64,000 nt of DNA from Pseudogemmobacter hezensis (GTDB lineage Bacteria > Pseudomonadota > Alphaproteobacteria > Rhodobacterales > Rhodobacteraceae): contig NZ_JABJXT010000013.1 of assembly GCF_013155295.1 (NCBI RefSeq), positions 1-64,000 on the forward strand. The letters run 5' to 3'. Below the pieces are notes generated by a model, which was not told the DNA's origin, searched no databases, and saw only the letters and a program-made list of their open reading frames with translations. This document shows, in pieces, positions 49,076 through 56,743 of this stretch. Numbering within the stretch: the stretch's first letter is position 1; the number at the start of each line of letters is the position of its first letter. Made by a program: the position numbers and the translations under genes.

Positions 49076-49224
49076 ATTGCGTTTCAGCTGCTGCGTCTTT
49101 GGTCAGATATGTCATGAAAGTCTCATCAACATCCGCAAGATATAGTGGTGTCGATGAAAAGCCTTGCCAGATGGCGCAGTCAGGCGCAGCATTGGCCTCA
49201 GGCTCTTGCAGGAAGGAGGCCCAT

Positions 49225-50229
49225 TTGGGCATCAGTGCGCTGACCCCCCCGACCAGCCCCCAGGACATGGTTGAGACCATCCTGGAGTTCCCCGACAACC
49301 GCCTTCTGATCGGGCTTTGCGGTGAATATGACCGCAACCTCGCGCAGATCGAGCATCAGCTGGGCGTCCATGTTCTGCGACGCGGCAATCGCCTGACGGT
49401 GGTCGGTGCGGTTCCTGCGCGTGAACAGGCGGCGGCGGTGCTCAGGGCGCTTTATGCGCGGCTGGAGGCCGGGCGCAGCGTCGAGGCGGGCGATGTGGAC
49501 GGGGCGCTGCGGCTGTCGATTCCGGCGGTGCAGCGCGACAATGAACAGATCGAGATGTTCACCCCCGGCATGGAGCTGCGCACCCGCAAAAAGCCGATTG
49601 AGCCGCGCACCGAGGCGCAAAAGGCCTATGTGGCAAATCTTTTCAAACATGAGCTGGGGTTTGGCATCGGGCCTGCGGGCACCGGCAAGACCTATCTGGC
49701 GGTGGCGGTCGGGGTGACGATGTTCATCTCTGGCGCGGTCGAAAAGATCATCCTCTCGCGTCCGGCCGTTGAGGCCGGTGAGCGGCTTGGCTTTCTGCCA
49801 GGCGATATGAAGGAGAAGGTCGATCCCTATATGCAGCCGCTTTACGACGCGCTGAACGACTTTCTGCCAGCGCGCCAGGTTGAAAAGCTTTTTGCCGAAA
49901 AGCGGATCGAGATCGCGCCTTTGGCCTTCATGCGCGGGCGCACGCTGGCCAATGCCTTCGTGGTGCTCGATGAGGCGCAAAACGCCACGGCCATGCAGAT
50001 GAAGATGTTCCTGACCCGTCTGGGCGAGGGTTCGCGTATGGTGATCACCGGGGATCGCACCCAGGTTGACCTGCCGCGCGGCGTGACCTCGGGGCTGGCC
50101 GAGGCCGAGCGGATCCTGAAAGGTGTCAAAGGCGTCAGCTTTAACTATTTCAATTCCTCCGATGTGGTGCGCCACCCGCTGGTCGCGCGTATCATCGACG
50201 CCTGGGATCGGGATGAAGCCTCTGCATAA
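49225..50229 (+). CDS. phoH: PhoH-like ATPase
   Basis: A 334-aa PhoH/YbeZ P-loop ATPase with an N-terminal KH-like/RNA-binding region, Walker A GPAGTGKT (149-156) and Walker B VVLDEAQN (246-253). It pairs with the YbeY endoribonuclease in ribosome maturation and RNA quality control. The TTG at 49225 is taken as start because AAGGAGG lies five bases before it and homologues begin at about this point; the frame stays open upstream but without a ribosome binding site. Confidence 0.93.
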   Translation: MGISALTPPTSPQDMVETILEFPDNRLLIGLCGEYDRNLAQIEHQLGVHVLRRGNRLTVVGAVPAREQAAAVLRALYARLEAGRSVEAGDVDGALRLSIPAVQRDNEQIEMFTPGMELRTRKKPIEPRTEAQKAYVANLFKHELGFGIGPAGTGKTYLAVAVGVTMFISGAVEKIILSRPAVEAGERLGFLPGDMKEKVDPYMQPLYDALNDFLPARQVEKLFAEKRIEIAPLAFMRGRTLANAFVVLDEAQNATAMQMKMFLTRLGEGSRMVITGDRTQVDLPRGVTSGLAEAERILKGVKGVSFNYFNSSDVVRHPLVARIIDAWDRDEASA

Positions 50230-50340
50230 CCGGAACGGTTGCAAGAACAGGGCGGGCCGGGGCTTTGCGGCCCCGGCCCGTCTTTGTGTGACGCTCTGGC
50301 GCTCTTGTCAGCAGGGCCCGGGCGGGATAGGCGCGGGATC

Positions 50341-50844
50341 ATGGATATGATCGTTGATTGCGTCTTTGAGGACGAGCGCTGGCAGAGCTTTGGGCTGGAG
50401 CCCATGGCCGAGCGGGCGGCGCGGGCCGTGCTGGCGGCTTTGGGTCTGGGTGAAGCGGGGTTTGCGATCTCGCTTCTGGCCTGTGATGATGCGCGGATTG
50501 CCGGGCTGAACACCGAGTTTCGCGGCAAGGCGAAAGCCACGAATGTGCTGTCCTGGCCCTCGGATGAGCGCGGCGCGGAAGAGATCGGCGGCCTGCCCGA
50601 TCTGCCAGAGCCGGGGGATGCGGATGACCCCGAAGAGCTGGGCGATATCGCCATCGCATATGAGACCTGCATGGCCGAGGCGGCCGGGCAGGGCAAACCC
50701 CCTCAGGATCACGTGATGCATCTGTTGATCCATGGCATGCTGCATCTTTTCGGCTATGATCACATCGAGGATGCCGACGCGCAGCTTATGGAAGGGCTGG
50801 AGACGCGGATACTTGCGGGAATGGGTATTTCTGACCCATATTGA
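50341..50844 (+). CDS. ybeY: rRNA maturation endoribonuclease YbeY
   Basis: A 167-aa zinc endoribonuclease. The metal motif H-x3-H-x5-H is present as HGMLHLFGYDH (His131, His135, His141); FRGKAKATNVLSWP is the conserved Arg-containing segment. It processes 16S rRNA 3' ends and takes part in ribosome quality control. 111 bases after phoH, no clear promoter between. The ribosome binding site is weak (CGGGAT). Confidence 0.95.
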   Translation: MDMIVDCVFEDERWQSFGLEPMAERAARAVLAALGLGEAGFAISLLACDDARIAGLNTEFRGKAKATNVLSWPSDERGAEEIGGLPDLPEPGDADDPEELGDIAIAYETCMAEAAGQGKPPQDHVMHLLIHGMLHLFGYDHIEDADAQLMEGLETRILAGMGISDPY

Positions 50845-50882
50845 ACGGGCCCACATAACGGGCGCATCTGGACAAAGGGACA

Positions 50883-51860
50883 ATGGGCAGTAGCAGCGAC
50901 GGGACGGTTGGGGCGCAGGACGCGCCGGAAACAGGCAGCACAGCATCTTTGGACGCGCCGACAGCGCGCGGGGGGGCTGAACAGAATGCGGGCCAGAACG
51001 CGGGCCAGAGCGTAAGCCAGTCTGGCGGAGGGGGGCGCGGCTTTTTCGGCCGTCTGATCGCCGCCTTTTCCAACAGTGAGGCCGGGGGCGGTGAGCTTTC
51101 CGCCGATGGGGCCTCGCAGGCGCTGGCACTTCTGGCCGAGGTCAGGGTCGATGATATTGCAATCCCCAAGGCCGAGATTGTCGCCGTGCCGCTGGATATC
51201 GGGCTGACAGATCTGGTGCGGGTGTTTCGGGAACATGGTTTCTCGCGTCTGCCGGTCTATGATGAAAGCCTGGATCACCCGCAGGGGCTGGTGCTGCTGA
51301 AAGATGTGGCGCTGCGCTTTGGGTTCGGGGAAGAGGCGCCTTTCGTGCTGAAGGATCTCTTGCGTCCGATCCTTTTCGCGCCGCCCTCGATGCCTGCCGC
51401 CGTGCTTTTGCAAAAGATGCAAAAAGAGCGCGCCCATATGGCGCTGGTGATTGACGAATATGGCGGCGTCGACGGGCTTGCCACCTTCGAGGACCTGATC
51501 GAGACGGTGATCGGCGAGATCGAGGATGAGCATGACGAGGTCGCGGGGCTTTTGTGGAAAGAAGAGGCCCCGGGCGTGATCCTGGTGCAATCCACCGCCG
51601 AGCTGGAAGACCTGGAAACTGCCTTCGGCATCCGTCTGCGCGGCCCGGCCGAGGACGATGAGATCGACACCATTGGCGGCCTTGTGTTCCTGCGCACCGG
51701 GCATGTTCCGGTCAAGGGCGAGGTGATCACCCTGGAAAATGGCGCCACGCTTGAGGTGGTTGATGCCGATGTGCGCCGGATCAAATGGCTGCGGCTGCGA
51801 CTGCCGGGGCTGACAGGCGGGCTGGCTGCTGCGGCGGCAGCTGCGACCAGCGCCAACTGA
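50883..51860 (+). CDS. CBS-domain hemolysin/CorC-family protein (YbeX)
   Basis: A 325-aa cytoplasmic CorC/YbeX-type protein: a low-complexity N terminus with a 12-bp in-frame tandem repeat encoding NAGQ-NAGQ-SVSQ (about residues 36-48), two CBS domains (about 80-210, including IAIPKAEIVAVPLDIGLTDLV and LVIDEYGGVDGLATFEDLIE), and a CorC_HlyC C domain (LETAFGIRLRG, TIGGLVFLRTGHVP). It is linked to Mg2+/Co2+ homeostasis and ribosome assembly. Downstream neighbour of ybeY as usual. Confidence 0.9.
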   Translation: MGSSSDGTVGAQDAPETGSTASLDAPTARGGAEQNAGQNAGQSVSQSGGGGRGFFGRLIAAFSNSEAGGGELSADGASQALALLAEVRVDDIAIPKAEIVAVPLDIGLTDLVRVFREHGFSRLPVYDESLDHPQGLVLLKDVALRFGFGEEAPFVLKDLLRPILFAPPSMPAAVLLQKMQKERAHMALVIDEYGGVDGLATFEDLIETVIGEIEDEHDEVAGLLWKEEAPGVILVQSTAELEDLETAFGIRLRGPAEDDEIDTIGGLVFLRTGHVPVKGEVITLENGATLEVVDADVRRIKWLRLRLPGLTGGLAAAAAAATSAN

Positions 51861-51878
51861 AAGTAAAAGGTTCCGATC

Positions 51879-53417
51879 ATGCAGCCTGCCCGTAAACGCC
51901 TCTTGTCCGGGGGGCTGCGTGATCTGGTGCTTGGCGCGGTAACCGCGCTTGGCCTGTCGCCTTTCGGGCTGTGGCCGCTGGGGCTGGCGGGGCTTTTGCT
52001 GATCCTGGCCCGCGTCGGCCAGGCGGCCTCGGGGCGTCAGGCCTTTTTGCGCGGGCTTTTTATCGGCGCGGGCTGGTTTGGCCTTTCGCTGAACTGGATC
52101 ACCCAGCCCTTCTTCGTTGATCCGCTGATCTATGGCTGGATGGCCCCTTTCGCGCTTTTGCTGATCGCCTTTGGCCTGGGCCTTTTCTGGGCGGTGGCGG
52201 CCTGGGGTGCCTATCGGCTGGGCGGATCCGGCCAAAGGGCAGGCGCGATGCGCTTTGCCCTGACGCTTTCCCTGGCCGAGCTGCTGCGCGGCCATATCCT
52301 GACCGGCTTCCCCTGGTCCTTGCCCGGCCATATCTGGATCGACACGCCGCTTGCGCAGATGGCGGCGCTGACCGGGGCCTATGGGATGACCGCGCTGACA
52401 CTGATCGCCCTGGCCGCCCCGCTTTCCTTTGGCCGTCTGCGGGGGGGCGCGGTGGCGGCGGTGATCCTGGCCTGCGCCTCGCTTTGGTCCTGGCACCGCC
52501 TTTCGCTGCCAGAGCCCCAGGCCCGCGACTTCAGCCTGCGCATCGTGCAACCCAATATCGCCCAAAGCCTGAAATGGGACGCCGATGAGGCCCGCAGCAA
52601 CTTTGAGACCCTGCTGCGCCTGACCCGCGATGCGCCGACCGATATGGTGCTCTGGCCTGAAACCGCCGTCCCCTATCTGATCACCGAGGGCGAAAGTGCC
52701 GCCCTTGCGATCACCGATGCGGGCGCAGGCAAGCCCGTCGCCACCGGCATTCAGCGCGATCAGGGGCAGGCCGCCTGGAACACGCTTGCGGTGTTCGAGG
52801 GCGAGGGCCGCATCAGCCAGAGCTTTGACAAGATCCATCTGGTGCCCTTCGGGGAGTATATGCCGATGGGCGATTTCCTCTATGAGAATTTCGGCATCCG
52901 CGCCTTTGCCTCGCAGATCGGGGCCGGCTATTCGCCGGGCATCAGCCGCAATCTGCTGGATTTCGGGCAGGCGGGCGGCAAGGCGCTGCCGCTGATCTGC
53001 TATGAGGCGATCTTCCCCGGCGATCTGGTCACGCCCGCGCGGCCTGACTGGATCATCCAGGCCACCAATGATGCCTGGTTCGGCACGCTGACCGGACCCT
53101 ATCAGCATTTCGGCCAGACCCGTCTGCGGGCGATTGAACAGGGCCTGCCGCTGATCCGTGCCGCCAATACCGGGATCTCGGCGGTAATAGACGCCCGCGG
53201 CCATATCGCAACCGATCTGGGCGGCGCACCCGCATATCTGCCGCTGGGGGTTCAGGGGGTGATTGATGCCCGCCTGCCAGGCGCCTTCGCGCCGCCCCCC
53301 TATGCGTGGATGCTGGCCCTTGCCGGGGATTGGCCGCTGGCTGCGCTTTTGGTGCTGGCGTTCATCACATCCTGGCTTTTGCGGGCTAAATCGGGGCGCG
53401 CGCCCGGCAAAGCTTGA
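51879..53417 (+). CDS. lnt: Apolipoprotein N-acyltransferase
   Basis: A 512-aa inner-membrane enzyme that N-acylates the lipoprotein N-terminal cysteine. The N-terminal half is a multi-helix membrane domain; the C-terminal half is a nitrilase-like domain with the triad Glu261 (WPETAVPY), Lys318 (FDKIHLVPFGEY) and Cys374 (ICYEAIFP). A final membrane helix is present. Downstream of the CorC gene by 18 bases. Confidence 0.95.
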   Translation: MQPARKRLLSGGLRDLVLGAVTALGLSPFGLWPLGLAGLLLILARVGQAASGRQAFLRGLFIGAGWFGLSLNWITQPFFVDPLIYGWMAPFALLLIAFGLGLFWAVAAWGAYRLGGSGQRAGAMRFALTLSLAELLRGHILTGFPWSLPGHIWIDTPLAQMAALTGAYGMTALTLIALAAPLSFGRLRGGAVAAVILACASLWSWHRLSLPEPQARDFSLRIVQPNIAQSLKWDADEARSNFETLLRLTRDAPTDMVLWPETAVPYLITEGESAALAITDAGAGKPVATGIQRDQGQAAWNTLAVFEGEGRISQSFDKIHLVPFGEYMPMGDFLYENFGIRAFASQIGAGYSPGISRNLLDFGQAGGKALPLICYEAIFPGDLVTPARPDWIIQATNDAWFGTLTGPYQHFGQTRLRAIEQGLPLIRAANTGISAVIDARGHIATDLGGAPAYLPLGVQGVIDARLPGAFAPPPYAWMLALAGDWPLAALLVLAFITSWLLRAKSGRAPGKA

Positions 53418-53455
53418 TTGTTTGCCCCCCCGGCGCTAAGGCCCATTTCACACAA

Positions 53456-53503
53456 CCGTCACAACGGCTTCCTGGCGTGACGGGGATCATCCAACGGAGC
53501 ACT
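53456..53503 (+). ncRNA. SAM/SAH riboswitch in the metK leader
   Basis: A 7-bp P1 stem CCGTCAC (53456-53462) / GTGACGG (53477-53483) encloses the loop AACGGCTTCCTGGC, and after a spacer comes GGAGCA (53496-53501). Pairing of GCTTCC in the loop with GGAGC forms an H-type pseudoknot that covers the metK Shine-Dalgarno sequence GGAG. Both the primary sequence and the layout match the SAM/SAH riboswitch described upstream of metK in Rhodobacterales. Ligand binding should close the pseudoknot and block metK translation. Recognised from memory of the family, not by covariance search. Confidence 0.85.
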
Positions 53504-53508
53504 TCCCA

Positions 53509-54675
53509 ATGAGCCGCAAGAATTACGTCTTCACCTCCGAATCGGTGTCTGAAGGCCATCCCGACAAAGTATGTGACCGCGTATCCGATGCCGTTCTGGA
53601 CGCATTCCTGACCGAAGAGGCCAATGCCCGCGTCGCATGCGAAACCTTTGCCACCACGAATTGCGTGGTGGTCGGCGGCGAAGTGGGGCTAAGCGATAAA
53701 TCCGCGCTGACCACCATGCTGGAGCGCGTCGAGACCATCGTGCGCGATTGTGTCAAAGACATTGGCTATGAACAGGATGAGTTCCACTGGAACACCCTGA
53801 AGGTGCAAAACCTGCTGCACGCACAATCGGCGCATATCGCCCAGGGCGTCGACAAGGATGGTGCAGGCGATCAGGGCATCATGTTCGGCTATGCCTGCCG
53901 CGAAACGCCCGAGCTGATGCCGGCACCGATCCAGTATAGCCACGCGATCCTGCGGCGTCTGGCCGAGGTGCGCAAATCCGGCGCGGAACCCACTCTGCGC
54001 CCGGATGCGAAATCGCAGCTTTCCCTGCGTTATGAGGATGGAAAGCCCGTCGAGGCGACCTCGATCGTGCTTTCGACCCAGCATTCCGACATCAACCAGT
54101 CGTCCGCTGACATCCGCGCCATTGTGGAGCCCTATATCCGCGAAGTGCTGCCCTCGGGCTGGATCACCGAAAAGACCGTCTGGCACGTGAACCCCACCGG
54201 AACCTTCGTGATCGGCGGCCCTGATGGGGATGCGGGCCTCACCGGGCGCAAGATCATCGTTGATACCTATGGTGGCGCGGCCCCGCATGGCGGCGGCGCG
54301 TTTTCCGGCAAAGATCCGACCAAGGTTGACCGCTCGGCCGCCTATGCGGCGCGTTATCTGGCGAAAAACATCGTGGCGGCCGGGCTTGCCGATCGCTGCA
54401 CGGTTCAGGTCTCTTATGCCATCGGCGTGGCCGAGCCGCAGTCGATCTATGTCGACACCCATGGCACTGGCGTGGTCCCCGACAATGTGATCGAGCTGGC
54501 GATCCCGAAAGTGCTGGATCTGACGCCGCGCGGCATCCGCACCCATCTGGGGCTGAACCGCCCGGTCTATGCCCGCACCTCGGCCTATGGCCACTTCGGC
54601 CGCGCGCCTGAGGCCGATGGCGGCTTCTCCTGGGAGCGTGACGATCTCGTTTCGGCACTGAAGGCCGCCGTCTGA
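53509..54675 (+). CDS. metK: S-adenosylmethionine synthetase
   Basis: A 388-aa methionine adenosyltransferase (ATP + methionine to SAM + PPi + Pi). [16 protein letters not shown] at the N terminus, the glycine-rich loop [19 protein letters not shown], and the metal/ATP Asp and His residues are present. The length is normal for the family. Translation is probably controlled by the SAM/SAH riboswitch just upstream, giving product feedback. A terminator follows, so it is likely a separate transcript from lnt. Confidence 0.97.
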   Translation: MSRKNYVFTSESVSEGHPDKVCDRVSDAVLDAFLTEEANARVACETFATTNCVVVGGEVGLSDKSALTTMLERVETIVRDCVKDIGYEQDEFHWNTLKVQNLLHAQSAHIAQGVDKDGAGDQGIMFGYACRETPELMPAPIQYSHAILRRLAEVRKSGAEPTLRPDAKSQLSLRYEDGKPVEATSIVLSTQHSDINQSSADIRAIVEPYIREVLPSGWITEKTVWHVNPTGTFVIGGPDGDAGLTGRKIIVDTYGGAAPHGGGAFSGKDPTKVDRSAAYAARYLAKNIVAAGLADRCTVQVSYAIGVAEPQSIYVDTHGTGVVPDNVIELAIPKVLDLTPRGIRTHLGLNRPVYARTSAYGHFGRAPEADGGFSWERDDLVSALKAAV

Positions 54676-54699
54676 GGGTGAATTCCCGATGAGAATCAC

Positions 54700-54729
54700 A
54701 AAGGGCACCGCTGATCCGGTGCCCTTTTT
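54700..54729 (+). terminator. Rho-independent terminator of metK
   Basis: An 11-bp stem AAAGGGCACCG / CGGTGCCCTTT with loop CTGATC and a run of T. Confidence 0.9.
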
Positions 54730-54823
54730 CAGATCAGCCGCGCTTGACCCAAAGGGGCAGGGCGCTTAGACGCGCCCCGGCGCAAGCGCATTTCGCCCCC
54801 CGCATCCACCAGAGGCCCCGCAA

Positions 54824-55522
54824 ATGTCAGACACCAACGCCCCCGAGACCCGCCGCAATTTCTACGGGCGCTCGAAAGGCAAGACGCTCAGGGCCAGTCA
54901 GAAAGACTATCTCGCGCATGATCTGGAGGTTTTGCGCCTGAAAGGCGTCACCCGGGATGAAAACCCGACCCGTCAGCCGCTGGATCTGAGCCAGTTTCAG
55001 GGCCGCCCTCTTTGGCTTGAGGTGGGCTTTGGCGGTGGCGAGCATCTGGTGCATATGGCGGCGCTGAACCCGCAGATCCATCTGATCGGCTGCGAGCCTT
55101 TCGTGAACGGGGTTGCCATGCTGCTGGGCAAGATCCGCGCGGCCGGGGTGACCAATCTGTCGATCCATCCCGGCGATGTGCGCGATCTCTTTGACGTGCT
55201 GCCCGAGGCGGTGATCGAAAAAACCTTCCTCAACTATCCCGATCCATGGCCAAAGGCGCGCCATCATCGCCGCCGATTTGTCACCCAGGGCTATCTGCAG
55301 GCCCTGCACCGCGTGACCCGCCCGGGCAGCGAGTTCCGCATCGCAACCGATATCCCCGACTACGTCCGCCAGGCGCATGAAGAGGTGCCGGTTGCAGGCT
55401 TTGCGCTGGAGCATGAGGCAGGCGAGGGCGGTGCCTGGTCTGACTGGATTTCGACCCGCTATGAGCAGAAAGCCTTTCGGGAGGGGCGCTTCCCGCATTA
55501 CCTGACCTTCCGCCGCAGTTGA
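54824..55522 (+). CDS. trmB: tRNA (guanosine(46)-N7)-methyltransferase
   Basis: A 232-aa SAM-dependent methyltransferase for m7G46 in the tRNA variable loop. VGFGGGEHLVHMA is motif I, GCEPFVNG follows, and the catalytic and binding loop FLNYPDPWPKARHHRRRFV is the TrmB hallmark. Downstream of metK, whose product it uses; the weak AGAGG precedes the ATG. The stop overlaps a possible TTG start of the next gene. Confidence 0.96.
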   Translation: MSDTNAPETRRNFYGRSKGKTLRASQKDYLAHDLEVLRLKGVTRDENPTRQPLDLSQFQGRPLWLEVGFGGGEHLVHMAALNPQIHLIGCEPFVNGVAMLLGKIRAAGVTNLSIHPGDVRDLFDVLPEAVIEKTFLNYPDPWPKARHHRRRFVTQGYLQALHRVTRPGSEFRIATDIPDYVRQAHEEVPVAGFALEHEAGEGGAWSDWISTRYEQKAFREGRFPHYLTFRRS

Positions 55523-55527
55523 CCGCG

Positions 55528-56670
55528 ATGTTCCCCGCAGCCCTCGTCGCCGCCCTGATCGGATTTGGCTCCAGCATCGCCATCGTGCTTTCGGCGGCGG
55601 CTGCAGTCGGGGCCAGCCCGGCGCAGACCACCAGCTGGATTCTGATGCTATGCATGGCCAAGGCGGCGGGCTCGGCCTATTTGTCCTGGCGTCACCGGGT
55701 GCCGGTGGTGCTGGCCTGGTCAACGCCCGGGGCCGCGCTGATCGCCGCCAGTTCCGGCGTTAACATGGCCGAGGCGGCGGGGGCCTTTATCCTTGCAGGG
55801 CTTCTGGTTGCGCTGACGGCGGTGCTGAAGCCGCTCGCACGGCTGATCCGGGCAATCCCGGATGGAATCGCAGGGGCGATGCTGGCCGGGGTCTTGCTGC
55901 CGTTCTGCATGGCCGGGGCAAAATCGGCAGCGGCCAGCCCGGAACTTGTGCTGCCAATGGTGCTGGTCTTTGCGCTGGTCCGCCTGTTCAACGCGCCGCT
56001 GGCAGTGCTGGCCGCGCTGGCCACGGGAATTGTGGCGGCGACGCTGAGCGGCGCGGCCGAATGGCACAGTATCACAGTCAGCCTGCCAGTGCCGGTTTTC
56101 GTAGCCCCCGCGTTTTCGCCTGGCGTGATGATCGGCCTCGCCGTGCCGCTTTATCTGGTGAATATGGCCTCACAAAATCTGCCGGGTTTTGCGACGATGC
56201 GGGCCGCAGGATATGAACCACCCGTCCAGAATGCCCTGGCGGTGACGGGCGGTATTTCGATGCTGGCGGGGCTGTTTGGCGCCCATAGCACGACAATGGC
56301 GGCGATTACGGCGGCGATCTGCATGGGGCCGGATGTGGATCCGGACGCAGCACGCCGCTGGCGGGTGGGCCTTGTCTATGCTGTGATCTGGGTTTTCCTT
56401 GGCCTGATGAGCCCCGTGATCCTGGGGCTGCTGGCGATGCTGCCTGCGGCTGTCATGGCGGGGCTGGTGGCTCTGGCGCTGCTGTCGCCGCTGACCGGCG
56501 CGCTGACAACGGCCTGTGCCGCGCCCGATCAGCGTTTTGCGGCCATTCTGACGGTTGCGGTCAGCGCATCAGGTATGGCTGCCTTCGGTATTGGGGCCGC
56601 ATTTTGGGGACTGCTGGCCGGTATTGTTTTTTACGGGCTGGAAAGACTTCACAAGGCCCGCCAGAGGTAG
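55528..56670 (+). CDS. BenE-family benzoate/H+ symporter-like transporter
   Basis: A 380-aa membrane protein with about 11-12 helices. GFGSSIAIVLSAAAAVGASPAQ, VVLAWSTPGAALIAAS, IPDGIAGAMLAGVLLPF and GLFGAHSTTMAAITAAICMGPD are characteristic of BenE-type aromatic acid:H+ symporters. The ATG at 55528 is 5 bases after the trmB stop; a TTG at 55519 would overlap trmB. No benzoate catabolic genes are in the window, so the substrate is open. Confidence 0.85.
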   Translation: MFPAALVAALIGFGSSIAIVLSAAAAVGASPAQTTSWILMLCMAKAAGSAYLSWRHRVPVVLAWSTPGAALIAASSGVNMAEAAGAFILAGLLVALTAVLKPLARLIRAIPDGIAGAMLAGVLLPFCMAGAKSAAASPELVLPMVLVFALVRLFNAPLAVLAALATGIVAATLSGAAEWHSITVSLPVPVFVAPAFSPGVMIGLAVPLYLVNMASQNLPGFATMRAAGYEPPVQNALAVTGGISMLAGLFGAHSTTMAAITAAICMGPDVDPDAARRWRVGLVYAVIWVFLGLMSPVILGLLAMLPAAVMAGLVALALLSPLTGALTTACAAPDQRFAAILTVAVSASGMAAFGIGAAFWGLLAGIVFYGLERLHKARQR

Positions 56671-56672
56671 CG

Positions 56673-56718
56673 CCGATTTCTTTCAAGAAATCGGCCCGGA
56701 ATTTTCGAAAATTCCGGG
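56673..56718. terminator. Twin palindromes between benE-like and uvrD genes
   Basis: A 10-bp stem CCGATTTCTT / AAGAAATCGG with a TC loop (56673-56682 and 56685-56694), immediately followed by a perfect 24-base palindrome (56695-56718) with CCCGGAATTTT arms and central CG. They lie between convergent genes and probably terminate both. Confidence 0.6.
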
Positions 56719-56743
56719 CTTACCGCATCGTGCCACATTGAGT

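Noticed and set aside
50760-53204. An 814-codon open frame on the minus strand across corC and lnt
   Set aside because: It mirrors two conserved genes with catalytic residues on the plus strand; the translation is a low-complexity Gln/Arg/Gly/Pro mix typical of antisense frames in high-GC DNA.
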